From contig JBEHWO010000100.1 in assembly GCA_040217695.1 (NCBI GenBank), positions 1 through 18,044 on the forward strand: DNA of 18,044 bases, written 5' to 3'. The position numbers and the translations under genes are program-made. This document shows, one piece after another, positions 1 through 6,207 of the stretch. Numbering within the stretch: the stretch's first letter is position 1; each line of letters starts with the position of its first letter. The notes under the pieces are model-generated. The model had not been told where the DNA came from and did no database searches. It saw only the letters and a list, made by a program, of their open reading frames with translations. Source of the DNA: CALARM01 sp040217695. GTDB lineage: Bacteria > Vulcanimicrobiota > SpSt-956 > JAKJGF01.

Positions 1-2
1 TG

Positions 3-845
3 GCAAAAGAAGATATAGTTAAACCATCTCCTGCTACTGAACTTAAAGATGAAGGTTATAATTATATATGTATCAGGATGGCCAGAAAGATCACTATTAC
101 TGTAGCCAATAAACAGCCCCGGACTATAAAATCCACTAAAAGATATATTTATCAGCTATTATCCGATTCGGGTGTGACATTAAATTCAGAAGACAGGGTT
201 TTCCCCGTGCCTCAGACTCCTCTTGCAGATGGTATGAAAATAAAAGTAACAAAAGTAAAACACAGGGTCTATGCAGAAAAAGAAGTAATACCTTACAGGG
301 TGATTTACAGAGATGATCCTACAATCCCGGAAGGTGATGAGGTGGTTGCCCAGGAAGGTCAGGTAGGTATAATAAAGAAAACCAGGAAGATTTATTATAA
401 AAATCATGAAGTAAGCAGTGAAAATGTAATAAAAAAGGAATTGCTCTGTGACCCGGTCAATAAAATAGTTCTCGTAGGCACAAAGGTGGAACCTTCCTAT
501 ATTCCTCCCTCTCCTCCTCCTGTGGCTCTGGCATCTCATGGTTCCGTAAAATCCGGTTCTTTTATTACTATGGAGGCAACTGCCTATGAACCGAGTGCAA
601 AAAGCTGCGGTCCCTTTGCCAGCGGCTATACTGCTACAGGATTACCTGCCAGATATGGTGTCGTAGCTGTTGACCCATATGTAATACCTTTAGGTTCTCA
701 TCTTTATGTGGAAGGTTATGGTTATGCCATTGCTGCAGATAAAGGTACAGCCATAACAGGAAACAGGATAGATTTATGTTTCGATACCTATGAAGATGCC
801 ATTAATTACGGAAGAAGAACCGTAAAGGTTTATTTACTCAAGTAG
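3..845 (+). CDS. 3D-domain cell-wall protein, YabE-like (DUF348-G5-3D), 5' partial
   Basis: Probable extracytoplasmic peptidoglycan-active protein. The frame is open to the left edge, and the residues before the ATG at 78 (IVKPSPATELKDEGYNYICI) read as the end of a preceding DUF348 repeat, so that ATG is internal and the true start and signal peptide lie upstream of the window. Counting from the Met at 78: a DUF348 repeat (about 2-58), a G5 domain (about 60-136), a Pro-rich linker (140-150) and a 3D domain (165-255) with the three family aspartates at D199 (VAVDP), D221 (AADKG) and D232 (RIDL). 3D domains share the MltA/Rpf-like double-psi fold, and Sps/YabE members are linked to wall cleavage or resuscitation. 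That activity is inferred here. In Bacillus yabE lies near ksgA with rnmV between; here rsmA follows and rnmV is absent. The stop codon abuts a heptamer array. Confidence 0.88.
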   Translation, partial: AKEDIVKPSPATELKDEGYNYICIRMARKITITVANKQPRTIKSTKRYIYQLLSDSGVTLNSEDRVFPVPQTPLADGMKIKVTKVKHRVYAEKEVIPYRVIYRDDPTIPEGDEVVAQEGQVGIIKKTRKIYYKNHEVSSENVIKKELLCDPVNKIVLVGTKVEPSYIPPSPPPVALASHGSVKSGSFITMEATAYEPSAKSCGPFASGYTATGLPARYGVVAVDPYVIPLGSHLYVEGYGYAIAADKGTAITGNRIDLCFDTYEDAINYGRRTVKVYLLK

Positions 846-886
846 TGAGTAGTGAGTCGTGAAGAGTGAAGAGTGAAGAGTGAGTA
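845..886. repeat. GTGA-orientation heptamer array after the 3D-protein gene
   Basis: GTGA occurs at 845, 852, 859, 866, 873 and 880, exactly 7 nt apart, with variable last three bases (GTA, GTC, AGA). It begins in the stop codon of the upstream gene and runs directly into the 97-bp element at 881-977. Confidence 0.9.
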
Positions 887-977
887 GGGGCGACCCACCG
901 TAGTCGCCCGGTACCGGTAAAATACGCATTACACATCACGAAACCACCCGTCACGCGTCACGCGTTACGCGTCACGA
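881..977. repeat. 97-bp composite intergenic element, left copy (inverted relative to 1894-1990)
   Basis: This copy matches the reverse complement of 1894-1990 at 90 of 97 positions without gaps, counted by eye. It contains a hairpin with arms GGGCGAC/GTCGCCC (about 888-909), the perfect palindrome CCGGTACCGG (908-917), and a TCAC/TTAC heptamer run with units at 951, 958, 965 and 972. No transposase gene is present, so it looks like a small non-autonomous or structural repeat. Confidence 0.88.
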
Positions 978-985
978 TTATAGTA

Positions 986-1025
986 TCACGCATTACGCAT
1001 TACGAATTACGCATTACGCATCACG
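986..1025. repeat. TCAC/TTAC heptamer array upstream of rsmA
   Basis: TCAC or TTAC occurs at 986, 993, 1000, 1007, 1014 and 1021 (unit TYACGCA). It keeps the same 7-nt register as the units at 951-972 in the preceding element. The array ends about 6 nt before the rsmA ribosome binding site at 1032-1037. Confidence 0.88.
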
Positions 1026-1042
1026 TTTTATAAGGAGACCAT

Positions 1043-1906
1043 ATGACTGAAAATATTCGCGCCAATACGCTGAAAGAATTGAAACGGATAGGTGTTGTTC
1101 CAAAAAAAAATAGTAAAGGCCAGCATTTTTTAATAGATAGCCCCAGTCTGGAAACACTTGTTTATACATCTGATATAATAGAAACAGATCATGTATTTGA
1201 AATAGGTGCAGGTACAGGTAATTTAACGATGGAACTGGCAAAGACAGGAGCTTCTGTTGTAGCACTGGAAAAAGACTTACAGCTTTTACCTTTACTTGAA
1301 GAAAAATTTAAAAATTACAGTAATGTAAAGATAGTTCAGGGCGATTTTAAGAAAATCAATATGAAGGAATTGCTCGACAGCAATGTAAAATGGAAAGTTG
1401 TTGCCAATCTCCCTTATTATATAACAAATTATATTATTGTTGAATTGCTGGAAGAAAAGCAATTATTTTCTTCCATAGTGGTGACCATACAGAAGGAAGT
1501 GGCAGAGCGACTGACTGCTTCACCGGGAAATAAAGTGTATGGTTCGCTTACCGTATTTGCACATTACCATGGAAAAACCGAAATAGCAGGTATTTTACCG
1601 CCCAAATTCTTCTTGCCGAGACCTCAGGTGGATTCTGCCATAGTAAAAATTTCTCTTTATGAAACACCTCCAGTATATGTAAAAGATGAAAAGGTGTTTT
1701 TTGAACTCATAAGATCAGCTTTTAACATGAGGAGAAAAACCATAAGAAATGCCTGGATTAGATCGCCTCTGTTAAAATGTGACTCTGAAGAGATAGACAG
1801 AATGTTATCGACCTCCGGCATTGACGGAAAACGGCGGGGCGAAACTTTTTCTCTGGAAGAATTTGCAGAAATTTCTAATATTTTATATGAAAGTCGTGAC
1901 GCGTAA
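1043..1906 (+). CDS. rsmA: 16S rRNA (adenine1518-N6/adenine1519-N6)-dimethyltransferase
   Basis: RsmA/KsgA dimethylates two adjacent adenines in the 3'-terminal helix 45 of 16S rRNA, using S-adenosylmethionine, late in 30S assembly. The 287-residue length fits the family. Visible motifs are GQHFLID (26-32), the SAM-binding glycine loop FEIGAGTGN (52-60), the acidic LEKD (75-78), the catalytic NLPY (122-125), LPRPQVDSAIV and the C-terminal FNMRRKTIRNA. A clear AAGGAG at 1032-1037 fixes the ATG start. Oddly, the last codons (Arg-Asp-Ala-stop) are made of heptamer-repeat sequence, which continues past the stop. The gene lies between two inverted 97-bp copies of the same intergenic element. The function call is very safe. 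Confidence 0.97.
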   Translation: MTENIRANTLKELKRIGVVPKKNSKGQHFLIDSPSLETLVYTSDIIETDHVFEIGAGTGNLTMELAKTGASVVALEKDLQLLPLLEEKFKNYSNVKIVQGDFKKINMKELLDSNVKWKVVANLPYYITNYIIVELLEEKQLFSSIVVTIQKEVAERLTASPGNKVYGSLTVFAHYHGKTEIAGILPPKFFLPRPQVDSAIVKISLYETPPVYVKDEKVFFELIRSAFNMRRKTIRNAWIRSPLLKCDSEEIDRMLSTSGIDGKRRGETFSLEEFAEISNILYESRDA

Positions 1907-1990
1907 CGCGTAACGCGTCACGGGTGGTTTCGTGATGTGTAATGTGTGTTTTACCGGTACCGGGCGACCACAGTGGGTCGCCCCTGCTCA
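1894..1990. repeat. 97-bp composite intergenic element, right copy (inverted relative to 881-977)
   Basis: Inverted counterpart of 881-977. GTGA/GTAA units sit at 1896, 1903 and 1910, CCGGTACCGG at 1954-1963, and the GGGCGAC/GTCGCCC hairpin at about 1962-1983. The first 13 bases lie inside rsmA and supply its stop codon. Confidence 0.88.
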
Positions 1991-2047
1991 CTTTTCACGA
2001 CTCACTTTTCACTTCTCACTTTTCACGACTCACGACCCACTACTCAC
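1988..2047. repeat. TCAC-orientation heptamer array upstream of the fliK-like gene
   Basis: TCAC occurs at 1988, 1995, 2002, 2009, 2016, 2023, 2030 and 2044, with CCAC at 2037. That is nine consecutive units in perfect 7-nt register. It ends just before the TTAA-box promoter region of the flagellar cluster. Confidence 0.9.
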
Positions 2048-2056
2048 CCTTATTAT

Positions 2057-2111
2057 GTTAACATAAATTTAACATTCTGTTAATAATGTGTTAATACTAC
2101 CTGCATATAAT
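2057..2111 (+). promoter_or_regulatory. Putative promoter with four 11-bp-phased TTAA boxes
   Basis: TTAA occurs at 2058, 2069, 2080 and 2091, exactly 11 bp apart, so on the same face of the helix. A consensus -10 hexamer TATAAT follows at 2106-2111, 58 bp before the start of the fliK-like gene. No good -35 hexamer lies 16-18 bp upstream of it, which suggests activator dependence or A/T-tract curvature. The promoter assignment is inferred; the spacing is directly visible. Confidence 0.5.
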
Positions 2112-2168
2112 TAAGATTGGAAAAAGTGGAGTTTTCCGGTACTTTATTACAGAAAGGGGAGAAAAGAA

Positions 2169-3548
2169 ATGGCTAAAGTCGGTAATGTGGGCGGGCCATC
2201 TATTCAGCCTACAACACCTTCGACAATAAAACAGCAGTCTGTCGTTTCTCCCCAGGATAAGAAAGTAACCTTTACAGGTAAACAGACCCCTCAGCAACAG
2301 CAGGTAAGAGATCAGGGGCAGAGGCCTGCGGAAAAACAGGTAAAAAGACAGGACAGTCCTGTAAATCAGGGGAATTTTCAGATTTTATCTGCAAAAGACG
2401 GAAAGTATTCTATAAGACTTACCAATGTGAGCCAGAATATAGCCTTTGGCAGATTAAATATGAGGGATCTGTCAGCCCATCTTGCAAAACTCAATATGCC
2501 AATGACGGAGAGTAATTTGAAACTTGCCAAAAGTTTACTTGAGTTCAAGATGCCCCTTACAAAGGAAAATCTTCAGGATGTAAAAACAGCTCTTGCTATG
2601 ATGACTCAGAAAACGGAAGGTGACCTTCAGGCAGGGGTTTTTATGAAAATGAAATCTATGGGTATAACACCTGAAAATGCAAAAGCCCTTCAAACATTGT
2701 TTGCAAAAAATCCTGATATAGGGCGGCAACTGGATAACCTCCAGAAAATGGCTACTTTCTTTGCTGCAGCAGGAGGACAGATGCTCAGTGACTCTATGAT
2801 GGCCAATCTTATGAGTCAGGTGGCCAGTATGTTCGGAGATCTTATTCCGGAACCCAATAAAGGTGATAAGAAACTGGCTAAAAAACTCAGGGATCTTGCT
2901 GAAGAAGTAGGAATAGATGATGAAGAGAGTTCTGTCGGACAGATGAAAAAAACAGGGAAACGGCCGGCCAGGAAAAGCCTGTCTAATTTAAAGCAGAAGT
3001 TAAATGATAAGATAGCCAATCTGAAAGGCTATATCCCGAAAGACCATGAGGAAATACTGGAAGAGACAGCGGAACTTATAAAAGAACTGGATGAAAATCT
3101 GGAAGCCCAGAGGCTTATCAATAATGCACCTTCTGTAGATGATGATAGTTTTATATATCTCCAGATACCTTTAAGGATGTGTGACGGTTCATCGCAGTCA
3201 GTTCATTTGATGCTCGATTATGAATATGATTTAAAGGGACAGAAGGTCGTAAATCCGAAGAATACAAAACTGGTTTTTTCAATACAGACAGAAGATATGG
3301 GGATTATAAATGTAATTATGAATATCCGGAGAAGGAATATTTCTTTTCATCTGGAAACTGAACATCAGGAAGTCAGAAAACATATAAATAAAAAAGCACC
3401 GGAATTAATTAAAAAACTTAGAGATAAAGCCTATAAAGTGGGCAGCTGGGATTGCGTTGTAGATAAGAATACTCTGTCCGTTCCTGATACTCTTCTTAAA
3501 AAAGAAGAAGAGTTTGCAGAACTGGCCACTTTAGATGTGACTATATAA
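2169..3548 (+). CDS. FliK-like flagellar hook-length control / YlqG-like protein
   Basis: 459 residues. The N-terminal 75 residues are Gln/Pro/Lys-rich and probably disordered. Residues about 80-210 are helical with MPMTESNLKLAK and MPLTKENLQ repeats, resembling the N-terminal part of FliK-like proteins in Gram-positive bacteria. A charged coiled-coil-like linker follows (220-310). Residues about 325-430 (YLQIPLRMCDG ... VFSIQTEDMG ... HLETEHQEVRKHI) resemble a Flg_hook / FliK C-terminal domain. The next gene is a standalone FlhB-C-like protein, the same pairing as ylqG-ylqH in Bacillus. FliK family members measure hook length and switch export specificity through FlhB. Whether this is the true hook ruler or a paralogue cannot be decided here. 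The site AAAGGGGAG lies just before the ATG. Confidence 0.65.
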   Translation: MAKVGNVGGPSIQPTTPSTIKQQSVVSPQDKKVTFTGKQTPQQQQVRDQGQRPAEKQVKRQDSPVNQGNFQILSAKDGKYSIRLTNVSQNIAFGRLNMRDLSAHLAKLNMPMTESNLKLAKSLLEFKMPLTKENLQDVKTALAMMTQKTEGDLQAGVFMKMKSMGITPENAKALQTLFAKNPDIGRQLDNLQKMATFFAAAGGQMLSDSMMANLMSQVASMFGDLIPEPNKGDKKLAKKLRDLAEEVGIDDEESSVGQMKKTGKRPARKSLSNLKQKLNDKIANLKGYIPKDHEEILEETAELIKELDENLEAQRLINNAPSVDDDSFIYLQIPLRMCDGSSQSVHLMLDYEYDLKGQKVVNPKNTKLVFSIQTEDMGIINVIMNIRRRNISFHLETEHQEVRKHINKKAPELIKKLRDKAYKVGSWDCVVDKNTLSVPDTLLKKEEEFAELATLDVTI

Positions 3549-3563
3549 ATATGGAAGTTAGTT

Positions 3564-3953
3564 GTGAGTAAACATGATGATTTAGATGATTATGAAGAAT
3601 TCGATTATATTGAAGAGATACAGGTTGAAAAAACTGATGAAGGAGAAGATAAAGAAAAAGTTGCTGTAGTTCTTCGTTTTGACCCGGCACAGGATACTGC
3701 TCCGAGAATAGTAGCAGCAGGTAAAGGTGAGATAGCGGAGCAGATAATAGAAGTAGCAGAAGAGGGCGAAATACCTGTATATAAAGATGGAAATCTGGCT
3801 CAGAGTCTGTCTAATTTTGAAGTAGGAGCTGTAGTACCGGGCGAACTGTATGAGCTTATAGCTGAAGTTCTGATTTTTCTTTATCAGCTCAATGAAGAAT
3901 GGATTAAAGACAGAGTTGTCTTTGAAGAAGATGAAGAAATTAATGGAAAATAA
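3564..3953 (+). CDS. Standalone FlhB C-terminal-domain-like protein (YlqH/FhlB type)
   Basis: 129 residues starting at GTG (MSKHDD), 15 bp after the fliK-like gene, with GGAAG at 3553-3557 as a weak ribosome site. After an acidic N-terminus (1-30), residues about 32-115 match the cytoplasmic domain of FlhB/YscU: VAVVLRFDP, APRIVAAGKGEIAEQI, IPVYKDGNLAQSLSNFEVG and VPGELYELIAEVLIFLYQL. The membrane half of FlhB and the autocleaved NPTH motif are both absent, so this corresponds to the small post-cleavage fragment made as a free protein. Such FhlB proteins exist in many flagellated bacteria and can partly replace the FlhB C-domain in the export switch. Its place beside a FliK-like protein fits that role. 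Confidence 0.85.
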   Translation: MSKHDDLDDYEEFDYIEEIQVEKTDEGEDKEKVAVVLRFDPAQDTAPRIVAAGKGEIAEQIIEVAEEGEIPVYKDGNLAQSLSNFEVGAVVPGELYELIAEVLIFLYQLNEEWIKDRVVFEEDEEINGK

Positions 3954-3980
3954 ATTGACGCTTATAACAGGAGGTGAAGG

Positions 3981-4031
3981 TTGAAAAATATTGCATCAAA
4001 TAATATTTTAGGTTATAATTACAAAGGGTAA
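3981..4031 (+). CDS. Possible 16-codon leader ORF before flgF (TTG start)
   Basis: A near-perfect Shine-Dalgarno AGGAGGTGA (3969-3977) is followed six bases after GGAGG by a TTG opening a 16-codon frame (MKNIASNNILGYNYKG). It ends 25 bp before flgF. The ribosome site is stronger than that of flgF itself, so a short translated leader or coupling peptide is possible. The peptide resembles nothing I recognise, and chance is a real alternative. Confidence 0.3.
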   Translation: MKNIASNNILGYNYKG

Positions 4032-4056
4032 ATTTCAGAAAGGCAGGTGTCAAGGA

Positions 4057-4818
4057 ATGTTAGACGGAATGAAAATTGCCACTCAGGGAATGCAGGCAAT
4101 GATGTATCAACAGGATATTATTTCAAACAATCTGGCGAATGTGAATACTGCAGGTTTTCAGGGTTCTGCCGGAGTAACAAGGTCTTTCAGTGCTGAATTA
4201 ATGGGACAGATGGGAAATGAAGGTTATGAAGCAGTAGGAGGTGCACAGGACGGTGTGCCTACGGTAGCTATAAAGACTGCTACAAAATTTGCTCCCGGCG
4301 GAATGCAGGCAACAGGAAATCATACAGATCTGGCCCTTGGAAATAAAGGTTTCTTTACAATACAGGGAACTGACGGAAAAACAAAATTTACCAGAAATGG
4401 AAATTTTACAGTAAATGATCAGGGATTACTTGTGACAGCAGATGGTGCCTCATTACTTGGCTTTAACGGCCCTATCAGAATTCCTCCCGGAAAACAGTTT
4501 AAAGTAGATGACAGAGGAAATGTGGCAGTAGATGGAGAAAATATTGCCAGACTGCGTATTACAGAGTTCAATGATATAAATGATCTTTATAAAACAGGTA
4601 ACAATGCTTTTATGCCAAAGAACCCGACCAATGTAGGACAGATTTCTGCCAATCCTCAGGTAAGGCAGGGGTTCCTTGAAACATCAAATGTAAGCGTTGT
4701 AAAAGAAATGATTAAAATGATGGATGTAGAACGTGCCTATGAGTCCAATGAAAAAGTTATACAGGCAGAAGATCAGATGCTACAGAAATCAATTCAGGAA
4801 GTCGGAAGAGCAGGTTAA
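4057..4818 (+). CDS. flgF: Flagellar basal-body rod protein FlgF (FlhO-like)
   Basis: Proximal/distal rod subunit of the flagellar basal body, exported by the flagellar type III apparatus. The 253-residue length is normal. The N-terminal Flg_bb_rod motif is clear (QDIISNNLANVNTAGFQG, about 19-36), the middle carries the FlgE/F/G core (TDLALGNKGFFTIQGTDG ... FTRNGNFTVNDQG), and the C-terminal Flg_bbr_C region (GFLETSNVSVVKEMIKMM ... RAYESNEKVIQAEDQML) is intact. It is followed 33 bp later by paralogous flgG. FlgF rather than FlgG is assigned by order and by the less canonical N-terminus (MLDGMKIATQGMQAMMYQQ). An AAGGCAGG element precedes the start, as at flgJ and the sigma-factor gene. Confidence 0.9.
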   Translation: MLDGMKIATQGMQAMMYQQDIISNNLANVNTAGFQGSAGVTRSFSAELMGQMGNEGYEAVGGAQDGVPTVAIKTATKFAPGGMQATGNHTDLALGNKGFFTIQGTDGKTKFTRNGNFTVNDQGLLVTADGASLLGFNGPIRIPPGKQFKVDDRGNVAVDGENIARLRITEFNDINDLYKTGNNAFMPKNPTNVGQISANPQVRQGFLETSNVSVVKEMIKMMDVERAYESNEKVIQAEDQMLQKSIQEVGRAG

Positions 4819-4851
4819 TAATTGAAAAATTCGGAAGGAGAGTGAACAGAT

Positions 4852-5616
4852 ATGATGAGAGGACTTTATACTGCAGCCTCTGGTATGATGGCCCAGCAGT
4901 TAAACATGGATACTATATCCAATAACCTCGCAAACGTAAATACTACCGGTTTTAAAAAGGGTAGAGTTAATTTTCAGGATTTAATGTATGCCAATTTAAA
5001 CGACGGAGGAGAAAATAATCCTGCAGGTGCTCAGATAGGTATGGGTGTAAGAGAGACCGGGACTGAAAAGAGTTTCAGCCAGGGCAGTATGAGCCAGACA
5101 AATGATCCTTTTGATCTTGCCATTCAGGGCAATGGTTTCTTTGAAGTTATTCAACCTGATGGAAGTAAAGCCTATACACGTGACGGTTCCTTCAGTGTAA
5201 ATCCACAGGGACAGCTTGTTACTTCTACCGGAGATCTCGTTGGAGTTACCATTCCTCCGGGAGCTACTGATGTTAAGATGGATAAAGACGGAGCAGTTAC
5301 TGCTGTACTGTCAGGCCAGAAAGATCCCGTACAAATCGGTAATTTAATGCTTGTAGATTTTGTAAATCCTCAGGGATTGAAAGCAATAGGAGCAAATAAA
5401 TATCAGTCTACCAATGCATCCGGTCCTGCCCAGAAAGGTAAACCGGGGGAAAACAATATGGGCAGTATAGCTCAGGGTTACCTGGAAAAATCCAATATCA
5501 ATGTAGTGGAAGAAATGATCAGTATCATTGAAGCCCAGAGAGCTTATGAAATAAACCAGAAGGGCGTCCAGTCGGCAGATCAGATGCAGAAACTGGCCAA
5601 TCAACTTAAGAAATAA
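4852..5616 (+). CDS. flgG: Flagellar distal rod protein FlgG (FlhP-like)
   Basis: 254 residues, close to the usual length of about 260. It begins MMRGLYTAASGMMAQQLNMD and continues with the rod signature TISNNLANVNTTGFKKG, then FDLAIQGNGFFEVIQPDG, TRDGSFSVNPQGQLV and the conserved C-terminus GYLEKSNINVVEEMISIIEAQRAYEINQKGVQSADQM. FlgG polymerises as the distal rod linking to the hook. AAGGAG at 4835-4840 precedes two adjacent ATGs (4852, 4855), and the first was taken. In Gram-negative bacteria flgH and flgI (L- and P-ring) usually follow; here a hairpin-forming heptamer array and then flgJ-N follow. Confidence 0.95.
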   Translation: MMRGLYTAASGMMAQQLNMDTISNNLANVNTTGFKKGRVNFQDLMYANLNDGGENNPAGAQIGMGVRETGTEKSFSQGSMSQTNDPFDLAIQGNGFFEVIQPDGSKAYTRDGSFSVNPQGQLVTSTGDLVGVTIPPGATDVKMDKDGAVTAVLSGQKDPVQIGNLMLVDFVNPQGLKAIGANKYQSTNASGPAQKGKPGENNMGSIAQGYLEKSNINVVEEMISIIEAQRAYEINQKGVQSADQMQKLANQLKK

Positions 5617-5620
5617 TTAA

Positions 5621-5665
5621 GTGAGAAGTGAGAAGTGAGAATATCTCTCACCTCTCACCACTCAC
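5621..5665. repeat. Heptamer inverted array / hairpin between flgG and flgJ
   Basis: Three GTGAGAA-type units (5621, 5628, 5635) face three TCACCnn units (5648, 5655, 5662). The arms 5621-5640 and 5646-5665 pair at 17 of 20 positions around a 5-nt loop. No U-tract follows, so it is not an obvious terminator. It may protect or attenuate the transcript. Confidence 0.75.
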
Positions 5666-5689
5666 CAATAAGAAAGGCAGGTTTTAACT

Positions 5690-6034
5690 ATGCAGATTGA
5701 TCGTCCCCTGTTAAATATGAATAATGGTTCTCAGCTACCGACGGGGCAGCAGTCTTTTTCCGTACCTGTTGCAGCCAATGCACCGTCACAGCATACACAG
5801 GATATGGCTTTAAAGAAACAGTGCCAGGAATTTGAATCAGTTCTTATCGGACAGATGTTCAAACAGATGCGACCCAAAGCAGATGAAGAAGATATGTTCG
5901 GAAATACCAAGGACAGAGAAATGTTCAATGAGATGCTGGACGGAGAAAGAGCAAAGGTGTGGGCCCAGGAAGGTGGCATAGGTCTGGCAGCAGTAATGTT
6001 CCAGCAGATGAAGGATACAAATAAAAAATTGTAA
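5690..6034 (+). CDS. flgJ: Rod-binding protein, FlgJ N-terminal domain only
   Basis: 114 residues. Residues about 38-110 match the FlgJ rod-binding (Rod-binding) domain: LKKQCQEFESVLIGQMFKQM, then EREM-type FNEMLDGE and WAQEGGIGLAAVMFQQM. The C-terminal muramidase domain found in enteric FlgJ is absent, as is common outside the Beta/Gammaproteobacteria. The domain acts as a periplasmic scaffold or cap for rod assembly. Residues 1-37 are Gln/Ser/Pro-rich and probably flexible. An AAGGCAGG element lies 8 bases before the ATG. The gene follows flgG across a 73-bp spacer filled by a heptamer hairpin. With no muramidase domain here, wall opening would need another enzyme. Confidence 0.87.
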   Translation: MQIDRPLLNMNNGSQLPTGQQSFSVPVAANAPSQHTQDMALKKQCQEFESVLIGQMFKQMRPKADEEDMFGNTKDREMFNEMLDGERAKVWAQEGGIGLAAVMFQQMKDTNKKL

Positions 6035-6056
6035 TTTTTGTGCAGGCCTTTATCTG

Positions 6057-6084
6057 TTGTTATGGCTTGTGCCGATTATATGAT
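6057..6084 (+). promoter_or_regulatory. Putative promoter upstream of the sigma-factor gene
   Basis: TTGTTA (6057-6062), a 16-bp spacer and TATGAT (6079-6084) resemble a housekeeping promoter. It would yield a leader of about 190 nt containing the hairpin at 6100-6158 and the palindrome at 6194-6207. Inferred only from consensus match. Confidence 0.3.
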
Positions 6085-6099
6085 ATTTTAAATGTTTTT

Positions 6100-6158
6100 C
6101 TTAAAACTACAGAGTAAAACCACCTTCAGACGGTGAAGGTGGCGACTGTAGTTTTAGG
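6100..6158 (+). other. Two-tier hairpin (terminator, structured leader or element relic)
   Basis: Outer arms CTTAAAACTACAG (6100-6112) and CTGTAGTTTTAGG (6146-6158) pair over 13 positions with one G-U. After an asymmetric internal loop (AGTAAAA against CGA), inner arms CCACCTTCA (6120-6128) and TGAAGGTGG (6134-6142) pair perfectly around GACGG. The 3' side is T-rich but has no clean U-run, so terminator function for the flgFGJ unit is possible but not obvious. The shape also resembles the subterminal hairpins of IS200/IS605-type elements. Confidence 0.55.
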
Positions 6159-6193
6159 TTTTCTTAAGAGTGTTTAATCTATAAATAATCCAC

Positions 6194-6207
6194 CGTCACA
6201 TGTGACG
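6194..6207. promoter_or_regulatory. Perfect 14-bp palindrome, candidate operator
   Basis: CGTCACATGTGACG is a perfect dyad 73 bp upstream of the sigma-factor start. The halves match the intergenic heptamer theme (GTCAC/GTGAC). It may be a regulator site or two face-to-face heptamers. Confidence 0.35.

Noticed and set aside
845..1025. Short regular repeats resembling a CRISPR array
   Set aside because: The units are only 7 bp with no unique spacers, and no cas genes are present.
881..1990. Inverted repeats around rsmA as a composite transposon or insertion sequence
   Set aside because: No transposase frame lies between or beside them; the only gene inside is a housekeeping methyltransferase. 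No target-site duplication could be recognised.
2057..2095. TTAA boxes as part of a replication origin
   Set aside because: No DnaA-box cluster or origin-linked genes such as dnaA or dnaN are in the window; a promoter lies directly downstream.
6071..6078. GCCGATTA resembling the -10 of a sigma-28 promoter
   Set aside because: No TAAA-like -35 lies about 15 bp upstream, and a housekeeping-type match overlaps the same place.
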